Positions 55,285-64,000 of a DNA stretch of 64,000 nt are shown in pieces; the first letter of the stretch is position 1, and every line of letters starts with the position of its first letter. Below the pieces are notes generated by a model, which was not told the origin of the DNA, searched no databases, and saw only the letters and a list, made by a program, of their open reading frames with translations. Source of the DNA: Azolla caroliniana. Taxonomy: Eukaryota; Polypodiophyta. The translations under genes and the position numbers were made by a program. The DNA lies in assembly GCA_043228905.1 (NCBI GenBank), contig JBHGNT010000012.1, positions 19,654,001 to 19,718,000 of the forward strand. The letters run 5' to 3'.

Positions 55285-55690
55285 CTTGAACTAAGCTATT
55301 GGATGAATGGGTATGGCTTAACTACTTGCAAAGGTTTTGGCCAACCAAACCCGGACCGACGATGAAGCCGGTGAGCCGGCGATAGTCGGCATCCGGCAAC
55401 GGAACTGGGATCTGGTGTCCAACGACAAAACCAACATCCGACATCCAGCAATCGGCGACCGACGGTAACCGGCGGCATCCGGCAACTTGAACTAAGCTAT
55501 TGGATGAATGGGTATGGCCTGGCTACTTGCAAAGGTTTTGGCCAACCAAACCCGGACCGGCGACGGAGCCGGTGAGCCGGCAATAATCAGCATCCGGCAA
55601 CGGAACCGGGATCTGGTGTCCGGTGACAAAATCGGCAACCATCGACCAAACGGTAACCGGCGGCGACCGACGTCATCCGGCATCCGGCGA
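55285..55690. repeat. 201-bp tandem duplication inside the 1250-bp insertion
   Basis: 'ttgaactaagctattggatg' starts at 55286 and 55487. Both copies continue through 'ggttttggccaaccaaaccc' and GC-rich 'ccggcgac' words, which look markedly different in base content from the flanks. Confidence 0.85.
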
Positions 55691-55740
55691 CTGGATAGAT
55701 ATATAAATAAATATATGTATACACATATATATACACACAA

Positions 55741-55812
55741 GGAGTTCAAGTGTGGATTTGAACCTTGCACCTCCATGTTGAGAGTCTATAGGCTTACCAC
55801 TAAGCCAAGACA
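55741..55812 (-). mobile_element. tRNA-like (SINE-like) sequence
   Basis: Minus strand has an A box tggcttagtggtaagcc (55807-55791) and a B box ggttcaaatcc (55764-55754), about 35 bp apart as in a tRNA, followed by a TA/TG-rich tail toward 55690. Could be a short SINE or a tRNA pseudogene. Confidence 0.5.
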
Positions 55813-56192
55813 TTTTCTTAAAATAATATTTTTATCATTGTAACTTTACATGTAAATTCTCATACATGAGAGCTAAAATGAGTGACGTGGTTATCATGCA
55901 CCACATGTAATACATGTGCGCCAAATGGCAAACATGCATTTCATGCATGTCTTGAACCCTCAAATGCATGAGGGCATTTAATCTTGTTCTTCAAATCTAA
56001 AGTCAACAATTCAATCTTAATCTCTCTCTCAATCTAAATCAAGCGTTTTATCTTATCTCAATCTCTCTCTCTCTCTTTCAATTTATCTTAAATACTTTCT
56101 CGCTAAAGCTTGTGCGAACTTCGAATCCTTTCGGTCCAGAACCCCGACGGTTCGGCCTCGCGATATGCACGTAGTGATGGATCTTCACGACA

Positions 56193-56485
56193 ACGCTTCT
56201 TCTTTCGACACTCTTCTTCATGGTGGCCGATTTTTCCGCAATAACCGCATTCGATCGAGTTTTGTCGACCTGAACCGGAATGGAAGCTCCCCCTTCTTCC
56301 AAAGGTTCCTCGATGACTTTCGTCTTGTTGCTGAATTTGGGAGTTGTTGTTGTAAGTCGGACCTCGTCCGCCGCCTCGTCCTTGGCCAAATCAGCCTCTT
56401 GCTTGACCGCGTCCTCTTCCTCCATTCGAATGCGTGTATAGCATGTGGCCTTCCGAGGCGTTGCTCCTTGTTCGAACATGATTCC
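56193..56485 (-). pseudogene. Copia C gag C-terminal part with CCHC knuckle
   Basis: Minus strand reads H-V-R-T-R-S-N-A-S-E-G-H-M-L-Y-T (same as in B), an acidic stretch, then a CCHC knuckle near 56250-56210 with C-G-Y-C-G-K and H-H-E-E-E-C readable across a frame shift. The upstream gag is replaced by element D at about 56485. Confidence 0.75.
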
Positions 56486-57210
56486 TCGCTTTGTATCTCG
56501 GGGGGTTGTCGGCATCTCCCGGTTTCAACTTGTACACCCACTTGTTTCGGAGTGCCCGCTTTCCTTTCGGCAACTCCACCAATTCGTACGTATGGTTCTC
56601 ATGCAGGGAATCCATCTCATCCTGCATGGCACTTAACCATTTTCGGCTGTGGGTGTCTTCCTTCGCTTCTTCGAAGCTTTCCGGCTCCCCCTCGTCGGTC
56701 AGCAGAACATGCTCTGCATCCGGAAATCTCCGGGGGGCCCTTCTCTCTCTGAGAGGATATCTCCGTCTTTGGGCTTCGGTGACCGGCTCATTCATCTGCT
56801 CTTCATCCAAATCTGATTCAGGATCGTGGCCGGTTCCGGTTTCAGCTTCCTCTACTTCTTCTTCAGCCCGTTTGGTATCCTCACCGTAACCGGCTGGTCC
56901 CTCGAGTGCTAACCGGTCTCTTGCTGGTTGGGTCTGCTCATCGTAGAGTCGATCCTTACCAGTCGACTCGGAGTTCATTATCTTGTTCTCCGAATCCCAG
57001 TCGGTAAGTGTCTTGTCCTCCATGAAGATAATATCTTGACTCCGGAATACCTTCTTGTCGACCGGGTCCCACACTCGGTAGCCGAACTCATCGTCACCGT
57101 AACCGAGGAATATGCATGGCCGGGTCTTTGGATCTAACTTTCCTCTCCGGTCCTTAGCTACATGCACGTACGCGAGACACCCGAACACCCTCAGATGCCG
57201 GTAGGACCCT
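56391..57210 (-). pseudogene. element D integrase end and RT start, fused in frame to Copia C gag
   Basis: The 265-codon frame opens V-F-G-C-L-A-Y-V-H-V-A-K-D (integrase core end), continues through an acidic linker (Y-P-L-R-E-R-R-A-P-R-R-F) into the RT start (N-K-W-V-Y-K-L-K-P-G, P-P-R-Y-K-A). At about 56485 it passes without a stop into R-N-H-V-R-T-R-S-N-A-S-E-G-H-M-L-Y-T of element C gag. The native RT continuation (after R-Y-K-A) is found instead at about 57608. Confidence 0.8.
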
Positions 57211-57785
57211 CAACATGTCATCCACGTACAGGAGGAGTATCAAGAAGTCCCCTCCTTCGAACTTCTTCACAAACACGCAGTGATCGGCCTGCGTCTTATG
57301 GTACCCTTGATCGGTCATGAAGGAGTTGAACTTCCGGTACCATTGCCGGGGAGCCTGCTTCAGTCCGTACAGGCTCTTCTTCAACCGGCATACCAGGTGC
57401 TCCTTCCCTTTCTCCACAAATCCTTCCGGTTGCTGCATGTAGATTTCCTCTTCGAGGTCGCCGTGAAGGAATGTTGTCTTCACGTCCAGTTGTTCTACCT
57501 CGAGATCCATGCTTGCTGCTATACTCAGCACCGTCCGGATGGAGGTCATCTTTACTACCGGGGCAAATATCTTGTCGAAGTCCACGCCCTTCTTCTGCTG
57601 GAACCCCCCGTTGTCTTCATGTGCATCACCTCCCATATCGCGGCGTCGATTTTGTCCGGTCTCTTGTCCCCGAACTAAACCGACAGCCAGAGGTCTTTGA
57701 CAACGAGCATGTCCCTCATCTTCAACTTCCATACTGAATAGTTGGAGCCGGTGAGCTTGAACATGCCGCCAAATGATTCGTCCAT
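57211..57785 (-). pseudogene. element D gag start joined to RT core
   Basis: Gag starts at 57785, M-D-E-S-F-G-G-M-F-K-L-T-G-S-N-Y, W-K-L-K-M-R-D-M-L, and runs about 55 codons to M-H-M-K-T. It then joins at about 57608 to G-F-Q-Q-K-K-G-V-D-F-D-K-I-F-A-P-V-V, with L-D-V-K-T-T-F-L-H-G-D-L and the intact L-Y-V-D-D-M-L active site. All of protease and most of integrase are missing between them. Confidence 0.8.
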
Positions 57786-57801
57786 TTTCTGTGTCGATTT
57801 C

Positions 57802-57813
57802 GCTCTGATACCA
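57802..57813 (-). promoter_or_regulatory. primer-binding site of element D, tRNA-iMet
   Basis: Minus strand tggtatcagagc, two bases inside the LTR end ...cccgaca. Confidence 0.9.
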
Positions 57814-57815
57814 CT

Positions 57816-58577
57816 TGTCGGGAACTCGACGTTCCTTATGTCCGACGCTCGGCCACAACCGAGATTCTTTTCATACACAGAAAACGGGAAATAGAACACG
57901 ACACAAAGAGGAGAAATGGTACACAGGAGGTTAACGTGGAAAACCCCAAACTAGGGGAAAAACCACGGCAGCCCACAGGCAGCAAACTGTCACTATGTAG
58001 GAATATACAACAGTGAGTTCACTGAGGCAACGACCTCGTGCTCACGGATCTTCGCCATAGGCGGCGGTTACAACAGAGGCAACGACCTCGTCTCTCTCTC
58101 TCTCTCTCTGTACAGTTACGCACTCTCTCTTCTTCTTGCACCAACAAGGAAGAATAACGACAACAAAAAAATTAAACCTAAAAGTTTGCCCTAAGTCATA
58201 TTTATACTAATATGACTTTTCGGCTATTTACAAATATAGCCTCGATGGGCTCTCAGAAACATATTTACGAATATGTCTCTTCCTCTGGTTCATTCCGGGC
58301 CTGCACCATCCGGCTCTCCGTAGCCGGGTACTCCTCATCCGGTTCATACCGGGCCTGCACCATCCGGCTCTCCGTAGCCGGGTACTCCTCATCCGGTTCA
58401 TACCGGGCATGCACTATCCGGCTCTCCGTAGCCGGGTACTCCTCATCCGGTTCATACCGGACCTGCACCATCCGGCTCTCCGTAGCTGGGTACTCCTCAT
58501 CCGGTTCCGACACTGTTCTTCTCTCTCTTCGGTTATGGCGGAGTCCCATCGAATATGGCGGGTGGTTGGCCGCTTAT
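57816..58577 (-). repeat. 5' LTR of element D (outer edge uncertain)
   Basis: Ends cccgaca on the minus strand next to the primer site. Similar to the solo LTR 58578-59308 from 57816 to about 58530 (shared 'ttatgctcaacgctcggcca'-type start, 'ggaaaaaccacggcagcc', TATA box tagtataaatatgac). The last about 45 bp before 58577 differ and may be flanking DNA. Confidence 0.8.
58286..58505. repeat. 54-bp minisatellite within the element D LTR
   Basis: Four units of 'ccggctctccgtagccgggt' + 'actcctcatccggttcatac' + 'cgggcctgcaccat', nearly identical to each other. The period is divisible by three, which creates long false open frames on both strands. Confidence 0.9.
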
Positions 58578-59308
58578 TGATGGGAACTATTCGTTCCTTA
58601 TGCTCAACGCTCGGCCACAACCGAGCTTAGAATCATACACAAAAAACGGGAAATGAAACGCACGACACAAAGGAGAGAAAAGGGTACACGGGATGTTTAC
58701 GTGGAAAACCCAAACTAGGGGAAAAACCACGGCAGCCCACAGGTTGCGAACTATCACTATGCTAGAATGTACAACAGTGAGTTCACAGAGGCAACAACCT
58801 CGTGCTCACGATCTTCGCCACAGGCGGCGGTTACAACAGAGGCAATGACCTCTTTCTCTCTCTCACTCTCTATACAGTTACGCACTCTCTCTTTTCTTGC
58901 ACCAACAAGAAAATGACAACAATAATAACTAAAATTTTGCCCTAAGTCATATTTATACTAATATGACTTTTCGGCTATTTACAAATATAGTGTCGATGTA
59001 CTCTCAGAAACATATTTACGAATATGTCTCTTCATCCGGTTCTCACCGGGTCTGCACCATCCGGCTCTCCGTAGTCGGGTACTCCTCATCCGGTTCTCAC
59101 CGGGTCTGCGTCATCCGGCCCTCCGTAGCCGGGTACTCCTCATCCGGTTCTCACCGGGTCTGCACCATCCGGTTCTCCGTAGCTGGGTACTCCTCATCCG
59201 GTTCTCACCGGGTCTGCGTCATCCGGCTCTTCGTAGCCGGGTACTCCTCATCAAGTTATGGTACTGTTCTTCTCTCTCTTCCCATCCGGAGGGACCTGTC
59301 TCCCAACA
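58578..59308 (-). mobile_element. solo LTR of the element D family
   Basis: 731 bp with tgatgggaac / tctcccaaca ends (TG...CA). It is flanked by a perfect 5-bp duplication CTTAT at 58573-58577 and 59309-59313. No internal sequence follows. It sits beside the truncated LTR of element D, so the two LTRs appear tandem but are separate events. Confidence 0.85.
59034..59255. repeat. 54-bp minisatellite within the solo LTR
   Basis: Four units related to those at 58286-58505 but with 'ggttctcaccgggtctgc' instead of 'ggttcataccgggcctgc' in every unit. The two arrays were homogenised separately. Confidence 0.9.
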
Positions 59309-59313
59309 CTTAT

Positions 59314-60084
59314 TGCAATTATGCCAGGTGCAAGGCTCAATCAAGTGGGGGAATGTATGTTCGTTATCATGGCAGACCCCAATTGACAGCAATGAGCATC
59401 AAGAAGAGGGGATGACTTCGGTTATAAAAGCACAAGAGATTTTTTTCTCCACCATCGGCAATATCCACTACACTCCTATTAGTGCCAAATCTCAACTTGT
59501 GTTGGACTTGGTTAGCCCAATAACTCTTTGGATTCTATGGAAATAACAGTGTAGACGGATCTTCTCCAACCAAAGCGCGCAACCAATAATGTTAATGCAA
59601 GAGATATGGAGTGAAGTTGTAGTCACTCTAAAGAGCCAATATGATGGCCTCAAGGGCAACTACGATAGAGTTGAAAGACAACGACTAGCCTTTATCCAAC
59701 AATGGTCATCCTCTCCCTTTTGAGGCAGTGGGCATCCACATAAGATGGACCTACCACATCTCTATAGAGATTTGTATTTAATAATCTCATCTGTAAAATC
59801 TTTAAATAACTAATGGAAGGAGTTTTTTTGGGGGAAAAAAAACGTGCATATGGTAATGTTGATGAATATCATTACTTTTGTTTTTAAATACTACATTATG
59901 TCCAAATATGAGCTTGGGCCTAGGGCATTGCCCATTTGAAAAAACAAACAAACAAACATACATCATACACACACATACACTTGCATACATAATTGATATG
60001 ACATGTACATATAGGATTAGGAACTAACACACATATTGTGAGTGATGTGCATACCTTGAAATATGTCATAATACATAACATATA
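59314..60084. other. intergenic sequence
   Basis: No gene recognised. The open stretch 59313-59546 has no familiar motif. Confidence 0.4.
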
Positions 60085-60541
60085 TGTTGAGATATCAAGC
60101 TCAACTAAGTCTAGTCGTTTTAGTCAATCATGTAACTTAGTAGTTACATAAATAGAATCTATTTTGAATGTTGACTATAAAGGATTTGTTCATAGTATTT
60201 AAGTGGGAGATCTCTAGATTCCCCACTATCGAGTTCATTTAATGTAGGATTTATACCCTTGTACTTATATTTTCCTCAACGTGTGCACTCTTGCACATGA
60301 GATGTATATATACCTCATTGTGGGTATTTTTGTAACTGATGATGTCTTCTTAACATAAGTAAGAGTTCTTTGTGTTACACTCGTTAATCACCCCCCATTT
60401 ACTATTGATAAATGTAACTTCCTCTCTCTCTTCCCCTCACACACAGATCACATAATCTTCCGCAACTTAATCACACATGTGATTAAATATTCACATAATT
60501 AGATACTAATTAACCCTTGGTTAATCTTCTAGTTATTAACA
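60085..60541 (+). mobile_element. solo LTR related to the Copia A/B/C family
   Basis: Starts tgttgagatatcaagctcaa and continues 'ctaagtctag', close to the LTR start of element C (tgttgaaaatcaagctcaacctagtctag). It has a TATA-like gtatatatacc at about 60306, then 'tttgtaact', a CT run and 'cacacaca' in the same order as C, and ends ttaaca. Flanked by ATATA at 60080-60084 and 60542-60546. The AT-rich setting makes the duplication slightly less certain. Confidence 0.75.
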
Positions 60542-60681
60542 ATATACATATATAGGCAACAACATTCAAAACATATCTCTCGCACACATAAAATATAATA
60601 TATAAACATGCAAATCGACTCATATGCATAGACAATGTACACTACATGTATGTATACATGCTACATATCTTCATATTAAAT

Positions 60682-60951
60682 GATATCTCCCTCTCAAGTA
60701 TACATTGAGATTGTTTGTCCACATAATGATCCCAAGTCCACTAGAGACATTTGTACTACCATGAGATATTGGCAAGCCTTCCCATCATTAGAAGTTTATA
60801 GCCCAATATCTACATGATGATATCTCCCTCTCAAGTATATATTGAAATTGTTTATCCACATGACGATCCCAAGCCCACTAGAGACATTTGTACTACCATG
60901 AGATGTTGGCAAGCCTTCGAGTCATTAGAAGTCTATAGCCCAATATCTACC
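60682..60951. repeat. 137-bp tandem duplication
   Basis: 'gatatctccctctcaagtat' at 60682 and 60819. Both copies run through 'ctagagacatttgtactacc' to 'gcccaatatctac' with only a few differences. Confidence 0.95.
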
Positions 60952-62520
60952 CCTATCACTCCCCCCTCTCCCCCCCTATAGGGTAACCTATTGGACAAAA
61001 TATGTGAATACATGTGGCAGGCACAACTACAAAAGTTCTAGGGCGAGCATTGGAGGTCCATTAAAAATGCATGGTGCTTGTAAACAACATACACTCACAA
61101 ATTAAACATAAATTATTGAAGAACACTGGGCCCAAATCTTATGCCAAATATTTATATGGAAGCAGTTACAAGAAGATTTATACTCCATTGGATGAGAGGC
61201 TATAATTGCGGTTATAGAACGTCACAATATAAGCATAGATAATTTGCACGAGGTCGATGCTTACTTCTAGCAATAGCCCTCAACAACATGTTGTATCCAT
61301 AGATTGACACATGCGTGATATTCGTGATATTCTCCATGCGCAATATTCTCCATATTCGAGAATACAAAATGGCCCCAAGAATATTAAAAAACCATTCGTT
61401 TTGTAAAATAAATATAAAAAAATTATATATTTATTTAAATAAATGTATTTCACAAAAAAAAACAATTATTCATTAATAGATTATAGTGTCAAGAGAGTTT
61501 TTGAAACTTATTTTAATTAATTAATTAATTGTTTAAAAACGAATATTTTTAAATTTATTATACAAATATGATTACTAATTAATATGAACTTTGAAGATAT
61601 GATTAGTTTGAAGTACTATTTTTAATTTTAAGATAAAAATATCCATAAATTTTGAGGAAATAAAAAGTGAGAAATTAATGAGCCTTTATTTTATTTTATT
61701 TATCTATTAAAAATAAAACGAATACTTATAAGTTATACATTTATTATAAAAATTTAGAATTATCAAGTCCCCAAAGTCCCTCTTTTATTATCCCTATTTA
61801 TTATTAAGTTCCTTTCTTTTTATCCTAGGAATTTTTGTAATTTTTAATTTTTTTTTTTTGGGGGAGGGGGGTTTAAACGAATACTTGACTACCCATTCGT
61901 ATTCGTATTCGTTTGCATTCGAATGGGAAACCCGACGAATGCGAATATGTCAATCTATGGTTGTATCTATCTCCATTGGGTTAGGGCCACCTATTGGAAT
62001 AGAGATCAGGGTCCACATAGTTCCAAATGATGGCCAACATTGCATCAACACAACCATTGCTAACACTCAAAATAGCACTCAAATATGTGGTCGATACATT
62101 GTAAACCTCGATTGGTTGACTCGATAAACGATTTAGAATCTTCATGGAATGTGAAGTAGATCCTTAACATCATTAAGGAACCTTGTCAAAATTGATCAAT
62201 TAATGTCACTTCTTCCCAAGGGATGTCACATGCGAGAAAACAAAAATTAATTGCATTGTCACAACTTTGAATCTTATTGATAGCAATTCTCACACTATTC
62301 GTATCTCCAAAACAAGATTGAAGTTCCTTAGTAAAGTCATCAAAATTATCTAATAAATGAGACCTTTTCTTTAGTAGTGGCACAAAACGAGCTAGTTTTA
62401 TAACCATCTCAACCAACCCTATGTGTCAAATCAGTTGAGTATCAATGGGATACTTTTTTAATACTAGATGCACATTTAAGAATCCTTGGAAATAGTCACC
62501 GAGTACCTGTTGTCCAGAGA
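60952..62520. other. intergenic, very AT-rich from 61400 to 61860
   Basis: No gene recognised. A poly-T/poly-G junction lies at about 61850-61870, and 'attcgtattcgtattcgttt' follows. The 62186-62416 minus-strand open stretch is motif-free. Confidence 0.4.
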
Positions 62521-62563
62521 ACAGAAATGTAAAATTAGGAAATTAGCAAATGCCGAGTCTGAG

Positions 62564-62830
62564 TGTCACGGGCCACCGACGGCTCGGCTGTGTATTAGGG
62601 GAAACGTTATTTAAACGAGGACTAGTACCTCAGAGCGGAGGAGAAGAAAAATATAGGCGGAAGCACTAGCTTAGTCCATCGTAACTAGATAATCCTGTAA
62701 GGTCACCGGCCGTAGGCCGTGTTCTATAATCCTTTTTCTGTCGCAATAATATATCTGATTTGTGCCCATTTTGCTCCATGTGTCTGTGCTTTGGTTCATA
62801 CCTATGATTTCAGCACCGCCCACGCCTATC
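62564..62830 (+). other. possible LTR-derived fragment
   Basis: A tgtcacgggccaccgacggc start, GC-richer sequence, a TATA-like gttatttaaacgagg at about 62609 and 'ggccgtaggccgtg' look like the promoter part of an LTR. The end and target duplication were not found. Confidence 0.25.
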
Positions 62831-63183
62831 AAGATCTTGCTAGTGTTTATCTTTGATCATTTTCTCCCTCACAACGCCTCTGTTACGAGCCTTCACGTAC
62901 CACGCCCTTGAATACCGATAGCCACAGATCTATCGAAGGTGTTCACCCAAAGGAACGGGTAACAGTACCATCAAACTTTGTTGCGAGACTTATCTTGAGT
63001 AACATCAAATATTGTTGTCACAAAGTTACTAGTTGTGTTAATTCCTCATGTTGTCAAGCTTTTTCCACATTCACTTTAAATCCCCAAGAAGCCTTTGATT
63101 ATCTTTCTTCATGGCCATGAACTTAGTTCTTAAACAATCTAGATCAATCAAAACATGCATATATTCTTACTCATTTACTGCTA
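62831..63183. other. intergenic sequence
   Basis: Nothing recognised. A 70-codon open stretch at 62908-63120 has no motif. Confidence 0.35.
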
Positions 63184-63471
63184 CCAAGGTTAAGAGAAGA
63201 TGGGGAGAAGATAGAAATGAGAAGTTCCTCAAGAGAAGAAAAAAAGGAATGACGTAAAAGGTCATTCACATTTAGATTGCCAAGGTTAAGAGAAGATGGG
63301 GAGAAGATAGAAATGAGAAGTTCCTCAAGAGAAGAAAAAAAGGAATGACGTAAAAGGTCATTCACATTTAGATTGCCAAGGTTAAGAGAAGATGGGAAGA
63401 AGATAGAAACTAGAAGGTCCTCAAGAGAAGAAAAAATGGAATGAAGTAAAAGGTCATTCACATTTACATTG
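63184..63471. repeat. 96-bp tandem repeat, three units
   Basis: 'ccaaggttaagagaagatgg' at 63184, 63280 and 63376, exactly 96 bp apart, units almost identical ('gtaaaaggtcattcacattt' ends each). 96 is divisible by three, which gives a repeated minus-strand peptide of doubtful reality. Confidence 0.95.
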
Positions 63472-63480
63472 TCAGGCTTG

Positions 63481-63690
63481 TAGCTAAGGACAAGATTAAA
63501 GTGAAGAAGAGAAAAATAATAGAAGAATTTAGGGTGGTGGTTGAGAAAAGAATAAAATCAAAGAAGAGAACAAGAAGAAGACTTGTAGCTAAGGACAAGA
63601 TTAAAGTGAAGAAGAGAAAAATAATAGAAGAATTCAGGGTGGTGGTTGAGAAAAGGATAAAATCAAAGAAGAGAACAAGAAGAAGGAAAT
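63481..63690. repeat. 105-bp tandem repeat, two units
   Basis: 'tagctaaggacaagattaaa' at 63481 and 63586, continuing to 'aagaagagaacaagaagaag'. 105 bp is 35 codons, giving a Lys/Arg-rich repeated peptide on the plus strand. It sits directly after the 96-bp array. Confidence 0.95.
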
Positions 63691-64000
63691 AGCAGGAGAA
63701 TGATAATATATTAACAATAAGTACAAGATGTACAAGAATATGTTGAAGATAGGAATTGGAATGGTTAATCAATGACTAAATCACCTTTATGCATAATTTG
63801 TTAGATCGATGCATGTTCGCCACCTTGCATGATGCATCCATACATAATTGCACTTTGCATTCATGCAACCCATTTGACAATCATATGTTAGTCTCTAGGA
63901 AGTGGCAATACAATATAACATCATTCCCAATAATAAAAAAAGTTGGAATAAAACTGCATTATTTTAAACGTTGTATAATAGCAATTGAAAACATAATCAA
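63691..64000. other. intergenic sequence to window end
   Basis: AT-rich, no feature seen. Confidence 0.4.

Larger units (their letters stand above)
54943..56192 (+). mobile_element. 1250-bp insertion, solo-LTR-like
   Basis: Begins tgtcgtgaagat and ends atcttcacgaca, a 12-bp terminal inverted repeat in TG...CA form. It interrupts the zinc knuckle-protease linker of element C exactly: the knuckle lies just beyond 56192 and the linker resumes at 54942. A TATA box (catatataagg) at about 55212 and a downstream start-like region fit an LTR on the plus strand. A clean target duplication was not found (flanks cgtgc and acgct), so a TIR transposon cannot be excluded. Confidence 0.6.
49407..56485 (-). 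mobile_element. Copia retrotransposon C, with two nested insertions
   Basis: Same family as A and B and the best preserved in pol. Minus-strand order: gag (56485-56200), protease, integrase, RT, RNase H, double PPT (49911 and 49805) and 3' LTR (49803-49407). It is interrupted by a 1250-bp insertion (54943-56192) and by a TRIM-like LTR element (53107-54762). The 5' part of gag and the 5' LTR are missing because element D joins at about 56485. In-frame stops are few and several are CGA to TGA. Confidence 0.9.
56486..58577 (-). mobile_element. Copia element D, rearranged mosaic
   Basis: A second Copia family. Reading down the minus strand: LTR (58577-57816), primer site (57813-57802), gag start (57785 to about 57610), RT central part (about 57608-57215), then the integrase C terminus plus RT N terminus (57210-56486). 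In a normal element the last block should precede the RT central part, so two segments are in swapped order. The right end fuses in frame to element C gag. Confidence 0.8.

Noticed and set aside
58212-58580. 122-codon frame with repeated Ser/Gly/Tyr motif, and a partner frame on the other strand
   Set aside because: The 54-bp LTR minisatellite has a period divisible by three, so all frames without a stop in one unit stay open.
57816-59308. One LTR retrotransposon with LTRs at 57816-58577 and 58578-59308
   Set aside because: No interior between them. The second LTR has its own CTTAT duplication and the first is attached to the primer site of element D, so they are separate insertions.
62186-62416. 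76-codon minus-strand frame possibly from a transposase or gag
   Set aside because: No recognisable motif and no flanking element structure.

Overview
This is a repeat-rich stretch of a flowering-plant nuclear genome. The evidence is spliced genes with GT-AG introns of plant type, two AP2/ERF transcription factors (a family typical of plants), a plant eEF1B-beta translation factor, LTR retrotransposons primed by initiator tRNA-Met, and abundant CT, GT and AT microsatellites. The species cannot be named from sequence alone. All calls were made by eye. Coordinates of repeat edges are good to a few bases where a TG...CA boundary and a target-site duplication (TSD) are quoted, and are rougher elsewhere.

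Host genes. Four credible genes sit in the middle of the window: (1) 24390-25997 +, an uninterrupted DREB2-type AP2/ERF factor of 535 aa with internal repeats; (2) 29894-32318 +, eEF1B-beta, 7 coding exons, 231 aa, with a stop codon split by the last intron; (3) 40882-43689 +, an AP2-domain protein matching the Arabidopsis At4g13040 (APD1) type, 6 coding exons, 257 aa, with a 5'-UTR intron; (4) 46626-48419 -, a PRCC-family nuclear protein, 2 exons, 464 aa. They are ordinary independent transcription units, not a cluster with a shared pathway.

Mobile elements. Left flank: a broken GC-richer Ty3/gypsy-type element (1-3143), then a decayed Copia element on the minus strand (A, about 3530-8190), an array of tRNA-Pro-derived pseudogenes (8.3-8.9 and 10.9 kb), a 165-bp tandem repeat (9-10.3 kb) and a full-length but dead Copia element on the plus strand (B, 13516-18784) with both LTRs and a TTTCA target duplication. 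Middle: minisatellites (23.5-24.1 kb, 37.5-38.9 kb), tRNA-like SINE heads, a tandem array of tRNA-like units (38.1-38.6 kb) and a gypsy remnant (34.9-37.3 kb). Right flank: Copia element C on the minus strand (49407-56485), itself invaded by a young 1656-bp non-autonomous LTR element with almost identical LTRs (53107-54762) and by a 1250-bp solo-LTR-like insertion (54943-56192). Next come a rearranged mosaic Copia element D (56486-58577), a solo LTR of the D family with a CTTAT duplication (58578-59308), and a second solo LTR (60085-60541, duplication ATATA).

No CRISPR array, operon, toxin or defence system was found. The signals most worth a second look are the young TRIM-like element with its internal minisatellite, the tRNA-Pro and other tRNA-like tandem arrays, the permuted domain order of element D and its in-frame fusion to element C, the polypurine-tract amplification in element A, and the split stop codon of eEF1B-beta.
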